From Granulicatella seriolae (GTDB lineage Bacteria; Bacillota; Bacilli; Lactobacillales; Aerococcaceae), in NCBI RefSeq assembly GCF_024543085.1, contig NZ_JANHNZ010000005.1:1-64000 (forward strand): a stretch of DNA of 64,000 nucleotides. Direction: 5' to 3'. The notes beneath the pieces were generated by a model that made no database searches, was not told the DNA's origin, and saw only the letters and a program-made list of their open reading frames with translations. The number at the start of each line of letters is the position of its first letter. The stretch's first letter is position 1. The translations under genes were made by a program, and so were the position numbers. This document shows positions 25,201-34,959 of the stretch, one piece after another.

Positions 25201-27327
25201 AATTATCAAAGTGAGGCCAAAGATGTAACAGCAACCTCAGCAACCTTTACCAACAAATATGTGTCACCAAAAACCGACTACACCATCAACAAAGTTTGGG
25301 TAGGTGGACCAAGTGACAAACCTGAGATTCAAGTTCAACTCTTCAGAGATGGGGTAGCTCTTGGTAATCCAGTAAGTCTAGCAAATGGCACCACAACTTA
25401 TACGTGGACTGATTTGGATGAGACGGACACAGACGGTAAGACTTATGTTTATACTGCTGATGAGGTAGCTGTGCCAGAAAACTACACCAAGGCTGTGCAA
25501 GGAGATACTATCACTAACACCTATGTATCTGCGAAAACTGAAGTCACAGTGACAAAAACATGGGTAGGTGGCCCAGCAGACAAACCAGAGATTCAAGTCC
25601 AACTCTTTAGAGATGGCGTAGCTTTGGGTGACCTAGTCACATTACCAAACGGCACCACCAACCATACGTGGACCGATTTAGATGTAACAGATGCTGATGG
25701 GAAAGTTTATGTCTACACCGTAGATGAAGTAGCTGTTCCAGAAAACTACACCAAAACTTTAGAAAAAAATACCATCACCAACACCTATGTATCACCAAAA
25801 ACTGAAGTTACAGTTGATAAAACATGGGTAGGTGGCCCAGCAGACAAACCAGAAATTCAAGTTCAGCTTCTTAGAGATGGCGTAGCTTTGGGTGATCCAG
25901 TCACAATACCAAACGGCACCACCAACCATACGTGGACCGATTTAGATGTAACAGATGCTAATGGGAAAGTCTATGTCTACACCGTAGATGAAGTAGCTGT
26001 TCCAGAAAACTACACCAAGACAGTAGAAGGAACAACTATTACCAACAAATATGTGTCGCCGAAAACAGAAGTGACTGTTAAGAAGGTATGGGTGAATGGC
26101 CCAGCTGAAAAACCAGAGATCCAAGTCCAACTCTTTAGAAATGGAGTAGCCTTAGGTGCCCCTGTAAGCCTACCAAATGGTACAACAAATCATACGTGGA
26201 CCGATTTAGACGTAACGGACGCGGATGGAAAAACCTATGAATATACTGTTGATGAAGTGGCAACACCAGCCAACTATGTGAAGACGCTAGAAGGCAATAC
26301 TATCACCAACACCTATACACCAGGCGTTGTTAGCTTCACGGTAACGAAAGAATGGGTAGGCGGTGATGCAACTAACCGTCCAGAAGCCAAATTCCAACTT
26401 CTACAAGATGGAAAAGTTTTTGGAGACCCACTAATTTTAACTGCAGGCAACACAACTCTATCATGGAATAGCTTGCCAGCAACTTCTATTGAAGGCAAAG
26501 TTTATACCTATACCGTTCAAGAGTTACCTCTGCTTAACTACCAAAGTGAAGCTAAAGACTTAACTGCGACAACAGTGACATTCACCAACAAGTATGAATC
26601 CCCAAAAACCGAAGTGACCATGACAAAGGTATGGGTAGATGGACCAGAAGAAAAACCAGAAATTCAAGTCCAACTCTTCAGAAATGGAGAAGCCTTTGGA
26701 GACCCAGTAACACTAGCCAACGGTACTACAAGTCATACATGGAAAGACTTAGATGCAACAGATGCTGCAGGTGAGGTATATGACTATACCGTGGATGAAG
26801 TAAAAGTGCCGGAAAACTACACCAAGACAGTAGAAGGAACAACCATTACTAACAAGTACGTGTCACCGAAAACGTCCGTTAGCATGACAAAAGTGTGGGT
26901 AAATGGTCCGGACAATAAACCAGAAATCCAAGTTCAACTCTTCAGAAATGGAGAAGCATTAGGAGACCCAGTAACACTTGAAAATGGTACTCTAAGTCAC
27001 ACATGGACAGATTTAGATGTGACAGATGCTGCAGGTAAGGCATATGACTATACTGTGGATGAAGTAAAAGTGCCAACTGGATATGTAAAAACTATATCTG
27101 GAATGACAATCACCAATACTTGGCAAGAAATTAAGCCGAAACCAGATGATAATAATATTCCTAGCAAACCAGTACCCCCAGTTAAACCAGGTGTCAAACC
27201 AACACCGACAACTAATAAACCTATTCTTCCGAAAACTGGAACGGAATCAACGCTTCTATACACATTAGTAGCATTAGCTTTCGTATCACTTGGTGGAATC
27301 TCTTTAAAAAAAGCACAAAAGAAATAG
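22204..27327 (+). CDS. LPXTG cell-wall adhesin with 12 Cna-B repeats
   Basis: A 1707-residue MSCRAMM-like surface protein. A signal peptide of about 31 residues ends in VFA before ND. A Ser/Thr/Glu-rich stretch (32-140) follows, then an N-terminal adhesion region (about 145-455) of the Ig-like fibrinogen/collagen-binding type. One SpaA-like prealbumin domain (about 465-560, containing GKIRVTKLDD) comes next. Twelve tandem Cna-B repeats of about 70-110 residues run from about 560 to 1640, each opening with VTKxWVGGP and closing ITNTYVSPK or similar. A Pro-rich wall spacer and LPKTG, a hydrophobic helix and KKAQKK complete the sortase A signal. Lys and Asn at domain ends suggest isopeptide bonds. 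Two repeats of the VSFTVTKxWVGGD class recur five units apart. Confidence 0.95.
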   Translation: MGRKWWNKLGVLLTIALMTTNTMLPASSVFANDSIDSSSVVTPSNTELTSEIQTESSNSSTQNSLNVTDQNVSEKESSITTEEQAQAPPVTPASEQAASSSIDSRTRVVETETTVTSETSAPSASSPTEEKKVEKASLLRAGEPVQYTDLITSLAIKSASNDQDITASTTGSFFRLLGHYDASKYGDALKEGDFFEVKIPAEIELTATTKPVVNPDNPNETFGTMTVVPDASGKGGILRIVFNKTVEGRLNVKGLFNIQATLDLTSVNVGETATIKIEDFEFKILRNAVTSDQIVENELLYKNGGSLPTKPYMFYNLRINRMARNLTGPVVISDEIDTSKTLVQYIPDSFILREVKFDSPDSANITSYKDLGRVDLSDKLVIAQDGMSFKITLTNVGTKSYILDYHTTTTGDNTEVRNTVRISENNIDLIPFTKIGNTIVTRNYHSISRNAVQLEGATGQGDLAGKIRVTKLDDLNKSIPIEGVKFTVTSQTDPTITHTIVTDAQGYAITPALPNGKYILKEVETKSWYILDGTEHVLTVDSAKPTLINVFNKRVETSYETKKVWNGGQEQDRPTVYFQLMSKEKGSTANPTPVANQRQEVAKTNATYTFNNLPKYTAQGIEIDYSVIEVDADGNNLVGTTYDNYAVTEGKDSYGAIITNTFVSPKTDFTVEKVWTGGPETRPEIQVQLFRNGQAFGNPVSMPNGTTSYTWTDLDAQDVDGVPYVYTVDEVAVPENYTKVVKDRTITNTYVSPKTEYTGKKNWVGGPVAKPDIQLQLFRDGVALGAPVTLPNGTLEYTWTNLDKTDANGKDYVYTVDEVAVPSDYTKTINGNTVVNKYVSPKTEVTVTKMWVGGPATKPEIQVQLFRDGQAFGNPVTLPSGTTSYTWTDLDQNDKDGKAYVYTVDEVATPSNYVKRNDGNTITNIYVPGVVSFTVTKKWVGGDSKNRPDVKFQLLQDGKVFGDPLTLAAGNTTLSWNSLPATSIDGKAYTYSVQELPTANYQSEAKDVTATSATFTNKYVSPKTDYTINKVWVGGPSDKPEIQVQLFRDGVALGNPVSLANGTTTYTWTDLDETDTDGKTYVYTADEVAVPENYTKAVQGDTITNTYVSAKTEVTVTKTWVGGPADKPEIQVQLFRDGVALGDLVTLPNGTTNHTWTDLDVTDADGKVYVYTVDEVAVPENYTKTLEKNTITNTYVSPKTEVTVDKTWVGGPADKPEIQVQLLRDGVALGDPVTIPNGTTNHTWTDLDVTDANGKVYVYTVDEVAVPENYTKTVEGTTITNKYVSPKTEVTVKKVWVNGPAEKPEIQVQLFRNGVALGAPVSLPNGTTNHTWTDLDVTDADGKTYEYTVDEVATPANYVKTLEGNTITNTYTPGVVSFTVTKEWVGGDATNRPEAKFQLLQDGKVFGDPLILTAGNTTLSWNSLPATSIEGKVYTYTVQELPLLNYQSEAKDLTATTVTFTNKYESPKTEVTMTKVWVDGPEEKPEIQVQLFRNGEAFGDPVTLANGTTSHTWKDLDATDAAGEVYDYTVDEVKVPENYTKTVEGTTITNKYVSPKTSVSMTKVWVNGPDNKPEIQVQLFRNGEALGDPVTLENGTLSHTWTDLDVTDAAGKAYDYTVDEVKVPTGYVKTISGMTITNTWQEIKPKPDDNNIPSKPVPPVKPGVKPTPTTNKPILPKTGTESTLLYTLVALAFVSLGGISLKKAQKK
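23880..27125 (+). repeat. tandem DNA repeats coding Cna-B units
   Basis: Ten of the twelve units are near 210 bp with high nucleotide similarity. A five-unit block is duplicated: the GTTGTCAGTT unit at 24991 recurs at 26326, 1335 bp (445 codons) later. Repeat number is likely to vary among strains, and assemblies here can collapse. Confidence 0.9.
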
Positions 27328-27351
27328 ACAAATGAACTAAACTAAATCAAA

Positions 27352-27398
27352 CAGAGTCACCTTTAACTGAGTAAGAGCAGTTAGAGGTGGCTCTTTTG
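27352..27398 (+). terminator. adhesin terminator
   Basis: CAGAGTCACCTTTAACTG pairs with CAGTTAGAGGTGGCTCT with two mismatches, then TTTT. It lies 25 bp after the adhesin stop. Confidence 0.85.
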
Positions 27399-27465
27399 GT
27401 CGAAATTTGAAAAACAATTTTCATTTCTATTATTCAAGATCCAGTTGTTCGTACCATAAGCTACC

Positions 27466-27494
27466 TTGTCTAGCCAACCTCATCATGATATACT
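27466..27494 (+). promoter_or_regulatory. queT promoter
   Basis: TTGTCT (27466-27471), a 17-bp spacer and an extended -10, TGATATACT (-10 at 27489-27494). It precedes the riboswitch. Confidence 0.75.
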
Positions 27495-27500
27495 AATGCA

Positions 27501-27556
27501 GTTGCAAAGCAACGCGTGGTTCGTCTACCATCCCACGCAGTCAAAAAACTAGGAGG
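27501..27556 (+). promoter_or_regulatory. preQ1 riboswitch (class I type)
   Basis: P1 is GCGTGG (27514-27519) with CCACGC (27533-27538), with a C-rich loop (TTCGTCTACCATC) and an A-rich tail CAAAAAACTAGG that runs into the AGGAGG of queT. This matches the class I preQ1 aptamer pattern, and its position before queT, a known preQ1-controlled gene, supports it. The tail overlaps the Shine-Dalgarno, so control should be translational: ligand binding hides the ribosome site. Confidence 0.72.
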
Positions 27557-27561
27557 AAATT

Positions 27562-28068
27562 ATGAAAGCAAATCAAACAAAGGTACTAATCGTTAATGCG
27601 ATTATTGCCGCACTTTATGTTGTCATCACGACAGTTTTTGCATTTATGTCATTCGGGAGCATCCAATTCCGTATTGCTGAAATGTTAAATCACTTAATTG
27701 TTTTTGACAAAAAATATTTTTATGGTATCGTGGGTGGGGTTATCTTAGCCAATACCATCTTCATGTCGACATCAGGACTTGGTTGGTACGACTTAGTTTT
27801 TGGGTTAGGACATACCGTTTCTTCTCTATTAATCGGATTCGTAGTCTTCCGCTATCTAAAAACAGATACTCAAAAGATGATTGCCTTAGCCATTATTTTT
27901 TCAGTTATGATTTTCTTAGTTGCCATCGAACTCTTAATCGTACTTGAACTACCATTTTGGCTCAGCTACGCCCAAACCTTCACCGGCGAAATTGTAGTCA
28001 TGCTAGTAGGGATTCCCGTTATGCAGCAACTGAACAAAGTGATTAACTTCAAGAAACAAATGAATTAA
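27562..28068 (+). CDS. queT: QueT queuosine-precursor transporter
   Basis: A 168-residue membrane protein with about five helices, of the QueT (COG4708) family, the substrate-binding S component of an energy-coupling-factor transporter for queuosine precursors. Family blocks are FMSFGSIQFRIAEMLNHL, FYGIVGGVILANTIF and GWYDLVFGLGHTVSSLL. AGGAGG at 27551-27556 precedes ATG 27562 by 5 bases and is part of the riboswitch. The ECF energising module must be encoded elsewhere. Confidence 0.93.
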   Translation: MKANQTKVLIVNAIIAALYVVITTVFAFMSFGSIQFRIAEMLNHLIVFDKKYFYGIVGGVILANTIFMSTSGLGWYDLVFGLGHTVSSLLIGFVVFRYLKTDTQKMIALAIIFSVMIFLVAIELLIVLELPFWLSYAQTFTGEIVVMLVGIPVMQQLNKVINFKKQMN

Positions 28069-28110
28069 ATACTGTAAAATGAAGTTAGGATATAAAAATT
28101 GCGTAATATA

Positions 28111-28366
28111 GGGGCTGGGCAAAAAGTCCAAATGGTAACCAAATAAAAGAGTTCCCCAGAAATTTATCCTTATAGAACGGTGTAAAGCATAGCTGACGCA
28201 CAGTGGATGTTTCGGCTTCAGCCGATTTACAGCCACGTAGACAGCTAAGCCGGTGAGACCAAGGCTTTCGGCGGTGCCACCGTTCCTATTTCGGATAAAT
28301 TTCTGGGGAACTTTTTTATGATTTAGAAAATTTTTTATTTTATTACAGACTTTTTGCCCAGCTCCC
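28111..28366 (+). repeat. 255-bp structured repeat, copy 5
   Basis: A full copy with forward core. Outer ends are GGGGCTGGGCAAAAAGTC / GACTTTTTGCCCAGCTCC; inner arms GTTCCCCAGAAATTTATC / GATAAATTTCTGGGGAAC show a paired change (A-T for C-G type) against copy 1. Confidence 0.92.
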
Positions 28367-28433
28367 ATTCGGAATATAAAAAGTACTTTAGCAATTCAGA
28401 AGGTATAGCTTTACGAATCATAATGAACTCAAT

Positions 28434-28468
28434 ATACTGCGGAATCCAAGTGGTTTCGCAGTATTTTT
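28434..28468 (+). terminator. terminator upstream of metG
   Basis: ATACTGCGGAA pairs with TTTCGCAGTAT, followed by TTTTT. It ends transcription from queT before the metG promoter. Confidence 0.85.
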
Positions 28469-28500
28469 ATCATCTTTTCCAATCAAAAGCCCCACCAATG

Positions 28501-28509
28501 TGATATACT
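28501..28509 (+). promoter_or_regulatory. metG extended -10 promoter element
   Basis: TGATATACT is the same extended -10 seen before queT. No clear -35 is seen. I see no T-box sequence in the 90-nt leader. Confidence 0.5.
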
Positions 28510-28553
28510 ATTACAGAAGCAAAACTTAGGCTAGAACCTTATCTAGCTCATAA

Positions 28554-30626
<2,073 letters not shown>

Positions 30627-30682
30627 TGATTGTGGCCTAAAATTAGTAGCCTAAAACTAGTAGTTTAGTATAGAAGAATTAA

Positions 30683-30722
30683 AAAAGAAGTAGCTCAGCT
30701 CAAGACTGGTCTGCTTCTTTTG
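30683..30722 (+). terminator. metG terminator
   Basis: AAAAGAAGTAG pairs with CTGCTTCTTTT (one G-T pair). It lies between metG and tatD. Confidence 0.75.
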
Positions 30723-30791
30723 ACCATTTGTCGTATGGTGGCTAATTTTAAAAAGTAAGAGACACAGTTAACCAAGAAAGGTCTTTTTAGC

Positions 30792-31568
30792 ATGAAAATA
30801 TTTGATACCCATACCCATTTAAACGTGGAGCAATTCTCTCAGGATTTAGATCAAGTCATTCAGCGGGCTCACCAGTTGGAAGTTAGTGACTTTGCCGTAG
30901 TGGGCTTTGACCAAAAAACGATTGAAAAAGCTCTGCAACTGAGCCAAGATTACCCGGAAATTTATGCCATCATCGGTTGGCACCCCACGGAAGCTGCTAA
31001 CTATACTAAGGCAATTGAAGACCAGCTCATCAAGGATTTAACGCTGCCAAAAGTCGTAGCCATGGGGGAAATGGGGTTGGACTACTATTGGGATACCGCG
31101 ACTCCGCAAGAACAAGAACGTGTTTTTCGCCGGCAAATTGCTATTGCTAGAGAGATGAAGTTGCCGATTTCCATACACAACCGTGATGCGACAGAGGATG
31201 TGTACCGGATTTTAAAGGATGAAAAAATATACGATATTGGCGGTATTATGCACAGTTATGGCGGTGACGTGGAATATATGAAGCGTTTCTTAGACTTGGG
31301 CATGCATATTTCTTTTAGTGGTGTGACGACTTTTAAAAAGTCTGAGCAAGTTCGCCAAGCTGCTAAAGAAGTTCCTAAAGACCGTTACTTAGTAGAAACG
31401 GACGCACCATATCTAGCGCCAGTTCCTTATCGTGGCAAACGCAACGAACCAGGATACACCCGTTATGTAGTTGAAACCATTGCTCAAGTTCGTCAAACAA
31501 GTCCAGAGCTGGTGGCACAAGAAACTTGGGACAATGCCGCTAGATTATTCAGATTGGAGACATCATGA
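30792..31568 (+). CDS. TatD-family metal-dependent DNase
   Basis: A 258-residue TIM-barrel hydrolase of the TatD/YabD family; members cut DNA 3'-5' with metal ions. Metal ligands are seen in DTHTHLN (residues 4-10), GEMGLDYYW, ISIHNRDA, MHSYGG and ETDAPYL. AGAAAGG precedes ATG 30792. Its stop overlaps the start of rnmV by four bases (ATGA), so translation is coupled. Confidence 0.94.
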   Translation: MKIFDTHTHLNVEQFSQDLDQVIQRAHQLEVSDFAVVGFDQKTIEKALQLSQDYPEIYAIIGWHPTEAANYTKAIEDQLIKDLTLPKVVAMGEMGLDYYWDTATPQEQERVFRRQIAIAREMKLPISIHNRDATEDVYRILKDEKIYDIGGIMHSYGGDVEYMKRFLDLGMHISFSGVTTFKKSEQVRQAAKEVPKDRYLVETDAPYLAPVPYRGKRNEPGYTRYVVETIAQVRQTSPELVAQETWDNAARLFRLETS

Positions 31569-32152
31569 AGGCACTAAAGGAAGTTATTGTGGTAGAAGGC
31601 AGGGATGATACCCGCCGTTTGCGAGAGGTTTTTGGAGAGGTGGATACCATTGAAACCAATGGCTCCGAGATTAATCAAGAGACCCTTGCGCTAATTGCTA
31701 AAGCCCATGCCTTACGTGGAGTCATTGTCTTGACCGACCCAGATTTTCCGGGTGAAAAGATTCGTACCACTATCCAACAGGCAGTCCCCGGTGTCAAGCA
31801 TGCCTTTATCACCAAGAAGAATGCAGTTGGCAAGCGCAAAGGGTCAAGTCTAGGCGTAGAACACGCTAGTCCAGAAACCCTAAGGCAAGCTCTGGAAATG
31901 GCGCACCAAAGCCTAGAAGAGCCATCTATTGAGAGCTCACAAATAAGTCGAAGTTTACTGATGGACTTAGGCTTAACTGGTGGGGCGGGCTCTGCTACAT
32001 TACGGCAAGAAGTAACCGAATATTTAGCGATTGGTTATACTAATGGCAAGCAGTTGCTCAATCGACTACATTTATTTGCCATTTCCGAAGAAGAGCTGCG
32101 AGCGGCAGTTGACCGAGTTAAACAGATATCACCAAGAAGAGGAGAAGGCTAA
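31565..32152 (+). CDS. rnmV: ribonuclease M5
   Basis: A 195-residue Toprim-domain RNase that matures the ends of 5S rRNA in low-GC Gram-positives, needing ribosomal protein L18. The Toprim residues are E11 in VVEGRDDTRRL and the DxD of LTDPDFPGEKIR. The KKNAVGKRKGSSLGVEHA region is conserved in the family. It overlaps tatD by four bases and abuts rsmA. A 5S gene for it to act on is at the left end of the window. Confidence 0.95.
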   Translation: MKALKEVIVVEGRDDTRRLREVFGEVDTIETNGSEINQETLALIAKAHALRGVIVLTDPDFPGEKIRTTIQQAVPGVKHAFITKKNAVGKRKGSSLGVEHASPETLRQALEMAHQSLEEPSIESSQISRSLLMDLGLTGGAGSATLRQEVTEYLAIGYTNGKQLLNRLHLFAISEEELRAAVDRVKQISPRRGEG

Positions 32153-33043
32153 ATGGCTTTTGAAGAAAAAGATATTGCTACGCCAAGTCGAACTAAAGAA
32201 ATTATGGCACGACATGGGTTGGAAGTGAAAAAAAGTTTGGGGCAGAACTTTTTGGTCGACAGCAACATATTAACCCGTATGTTAGATGAAGCTGGCGTTT
32301 CTAAGGAAACCAATGTGATTGAGATTGGCCCTGGTATTGGGGCTTTGACGGAACGTTTGGCGCGAGCAGCAAAAAAAGTCGTGGCCTTTGAGATTGACCA
32401 ACGACTATTGCCTGTTTTGGATGAAACTTTGGCTCCTTATGACAATGTCAACGTGATTCATGCGGACATTTTAGAGGTCAATCTGGCAGAAACCTTGTCG
32501 CAAGAGTTTGATTTGAGTGAGCCTTTATTAGTGGTGGCGAATTTGCCATACTATATCACAACACCTATTATCATGAATTTGCTGGAGTCGGGCCTTCCTA
32601 TCGATGGGTTTGCCATGATGATGCAAAAAGAAGTGGCTCAACGTATGACCGCCCAACCGGGGACCAAGGCGTACGGCTCTCTAACCGTGGCCATCCAGTA
32701 CTGGTGTCAGGCTCGTATTGGCTTTATTGTGCCTAGAACAGTCTTTAATCCGCCACCAAATATCGACTCGGCTATCCTAATTTTGACCAAACGTGAGAAG
32801 CCAGTTGTAGCAGTGGACGATCAAGATTTTTTCTTTGCACTGGTACGTCACAGCTTCACTCAAAGAAGAAAAACTTTATGGAATAACCTCAGTAAAGCCT
32901 ATGTCAATGAGTCAGTCACCAAAGCAGATCTAGAAAAACTCCTAGCTCAAGTACAAATCGATCCATCACGAAGAGCGGAAACATTGACTATAGAAGAGTT
33001 TGCTAACTTGGCAAATGCTTTTTATGGTGCTGGGATACGGTAG
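32153..33043 (+). CDS. rsmA: 16S rRNA dimethyladenosine transferase
   Basis: RsmA/KsgA, 296 residues, dimethylates two adjacent adenines in the 3' terminal hairpin of 16S rRNA; loss gives kasugamycin resistance. SAM-binding motif I is [11 protein letters not shown]. The family motif LGQNFLVD is near residue 28, and [10 protein letters not shown] carries the catalytic NLPY. The C-terminal domain has [23 protein letters not shown] precedes ATG 32153, which directly follows the rnmV stop. Confidence 0.97.
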   Translation: MAFEEKDIATPSRTKEIMARHGLEVKKSLGQNFLVDSNILTRMLDEAGVSKETNVIEIGPGIGALTERLARAAKKVVAFEIDQRLLPVLDETLAPYDNVNVIHADILEVNLAETLSQEFDLSEPLLVVANLPYYITTPIIMNLLESGLPIDGFAMMMQKEVAQRMTAQPGTKAYGSLTVAIQYWCQARIGFIVPRTVFNPPPNIDSAILILTKREKPVVAVDDQDFFFALVRHSFTQRRKTLWNNLSKAYVNESVTKADLEKLLAQVQIDPSRRAETLTIEEFANLANAFYGAGIR

Positions 33044-33056
33044 ATGGTTTGGTGAC

Positions 33057-33309
33057 GGAGCTGGGCAAAAAGTCCTTAAAGAATAAAGTCTATTTCTAAA
33101 TCACAAAAGAGTTCCCGAGCAAAGAAGCAGAAATCAGAACGGTGGCACCGCCGTGAGCCTTGGTCTCACGACTTAGCTGTCTACGTGACTGTAAATCGGC
33201 TAAAGCCGAAACAGTCACTGTGCGTCAGCTATGCTCATTCACCGTTATTTCTGCTTCTTTGCTCGGGAACTCTTTTGTAGTGCTATCTACGGACTTTTTG
33301 CCCAGCTTC
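33057..33309 (-). repeat. 255-bp structured repeat, copy 6
   Basis: A full copy with reversed core. Outer ends are GAGCTGGGCAAAAAGTCC / GGACTTTTTGCCCAGCTTC. The inner arms GAGTTCCCGAGCAAAGAAGC / GCTTCTTTGCTCGGGAACTC are a further variant with perfect pairing. It starts 13 bp after rsmA. Confidence 0.93.
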
Positions 33310-33457
33310 ATTGGTTTTGAAGGGAAATTTTCTAACTAAGTGGTAGTCTATAGACGATACCAAAATTTTTACATAAAATAGCCAACTAAGTCAACCATTC
33401 AAGAATTTGGTCATTGGCAGCGTAGCCACTGCCAGCTTCACAATGCAAATCAGTTGA

Positions 33458-33752
33458 ATGCTCTTTTTTATTAAAGATAATCAATTTTTTATTGGTTGCA
33501 GGAATGAGTCTACATTTGCGGAATTGGAGCGAACTATTGAAGGTATTTCGAGAAAAGTATTAGCAGAAAATTTGAAATCCTTAGTCAAAATGGGGATACT
33601 AAACAAAAAAAGGCATCCCATCGACTGGGTATCCGGTTGAGTATTCACTCTCTAACTTAGGTCTGTCTCTGCTTTCGGTCTTTTATGACTTGAAAAAATG
33701 GATAATAGAGAATGAAGAAGTGTTAATAAAAAATCTAGAAGCTAAGCAGTGA
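33458..33752 (+). pseudogene. HxlR-family regulator, frameshifted
   Basis: The first frame gives FAELERTIEGISRKVLAENLKSLVKMGIL, the winged-helix pattern of HxlR regulators. At the run of seven A (33605-33611) the frame breaks. One base on, it continues GIPSTGYPVEYSLSNLG and ends LKNLEAKQ at TGA 33750, the usual HxlR wing and tail. The N-terminal third (CPVExTLDLIGGKW region) is absent or worn. A one-base insertion in the A-run explains the break. The stretch 33310-33457 shows no other feature. Confidence 0.7.
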
Positions 33753-33758
33753 CTTAAT

Positions 33759-33767
33759 TGGTATAAT
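33759..33767 (+). promoter_or_regulatory. extended -10 promoter of the DUF1697 gene
   Basis: TGGTATAAT directly after the HxlR pseudogene; a start near 33774 would give a leader of about 55 nt. Confidence 0.5.
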
Positions 33768-33829
33768 GTGAGCACAAGTAAGAGATTATAAAAATGAATC
33801 ATCAAAATATCCTTTTGAGAGGTGGTCAC

Positions 33830-34369
33830 ATGAAATACATCTTATTATTGCGCGGTGTAAATGTAGGTGGAAAAAACAAGGTTTCTATGACGGAATTAAA
33901 AGAACTAATGGCGAAGGCGGGCTTTTTGGACCTGTCATCCTATATAAATAGTGGAAACATCTTCTTTACCAGCCAGGATACTTATGAGCTTTGTTGCGAA
34001 AAAATCGTGGACATATTGGAAGAAAATTATGATTTTCCAATTTTATTTGCATTAATTAGCAAAGAAGACTATTTGCAAGACAGAGAAAAGCTACCAGATT
34101 GGTGGCAAGAAGATTTAGCGCGAAAGGATGTTTTATTTTTCTCACAGCAACTTGAAAAAGTAAACGTTTTAGATTTCTTAGCGAAGATGGATTTTTATAA
34201 TGAGATCGTTCATGTTGGGGACATTGCCATTTATTGGGGGAAATATGATGAAACAGAATTCCTCAAGACAAGCTATCACAAAAAGTTGCTCAAACAAGAT
34301 TTTTATAAACAAATCACCATACGAAATGGCAATACTTTTGAAAAGATTGCCGAGCTTTTGGTAGATTAG
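33830..34369 (+). CDS. DUF1697 family protein
   Basis: A 179-residue protein with the standard DUF1697 opening KYILLLRGVNVGGKNKVSM, followed by SYINSGNIFFTSQ; it ends RNGNTFEKIAELL. The family has a ferredoxin-like double domain; function unknown. GAGAGGTGG precedes ATG 33830; ATG 33794 in the same frame has no ribosome site. It is a single gene. Confidence 0.9.
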   Translation: MKYILLLRGVNVGGKNKVSMTELKELMAKAGFLDLSSYINSGNIFFTSQDTYELCCEKIVDILEENYDFPILFALISKEDYLQDREKLPDWWQEDLARKDVLFFSQQLEKVNVLDFLAKMDFYNEIVHVGDIAIYWGKYDETEFLKTSYHKKLLKQDFYKQITIRNGNTFEKIAELLVD

Positions 34370-34438
34370 AAGAGTAGATAGGCTATGAAGTAGTGTTGAA
34401 AAAATGTTTGGTTGAGAGAAGTTGTCCGTATTACAATA

Positions 34439-34506
34439 AAACAAAAGACTTCTCGAGACAAATATCAGAAATAACGGTTAAGCATAGCTGACACACAGAG
34501 ACTGTT
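34439..34506 (+). repeat. left half of a split 255-bp repeat
   Basis: The left arm and core start (ATCAGAAATAACGG, GCATAGCTGACACACAG) stop at GACTGTT, where the full copy 7 begins. The matching right half resumes at 34757. Confidence 0.75.
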
Positions 34507-34756
34507 GGGGCTGGGCAAAAAGTCCAAATGGTAACCAAATAAAAGAGGTTCCCAGAAATCTATCCGTACAGAACGGTGTATAGCATAGCTGACGCACAGT
34601 GGATGTTTCGGCTTCAGCCGATTACATCCACGTAGACAGCTAAGCCGAAAGACCAAGGCTTTCGGCGGTGCCACCGTTCTCATTTCGGATAGATTTCTGG
34701 GGACCTCTTTTATGCTTTAGAATGCTTTTATTTATTACGGACTTTTTGCCCAGCCC
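34507..34756 (+). repeat. 255-bp structured repeat, copy 7 (inserted)
   Basis: A full copy with forward core and clean ends GGGGCTGGGCAAAAAGTCC / GGACTTTTTGCCCAGCCC. It separates two halves of an older copy, so it entered as a unit. Confidence 0.92.
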
Positions 34757-34865
34757 TTACAGCCATGTAGACAGCTAAGCCAGTGAGACCAAGGCTCACC
34801 TTGTTTATAAGAAAGCCACCGTTCTCATTTCTAATAAGATTTTCGCAAAACTCGTTTGTGATTTA
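34757..34865 (+). repeat. right half of the split 255-bp repeat
   Basis: TTACAGCCATGTAGACAGC, then GTGAGACCAAGGCTCAC, CCACCGTTCTCATTTCT and an arm ending GCAAAACTCGTTTGTG. It completes the half at 34439-34506. No gene lies in 34370-34959. Confidence 0.72.
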
Positions 34866-34959
34866 GAAGCAAACTCCTTTTCCAAAAATGGCAGAAAAAA
34901 ACCTCCACATTCGCAGTAGAATATGGAGGTAGAGGACGCTTGATAACTATTGGTAAGTC

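Noticed and set aside
24607-26498. Minus-strand open frames of 60-80 codons in the adhesin
   Set aside because: They recur with the Cna-B unit period, lack ribosome sites and are shadows of the repeated coding sequence.
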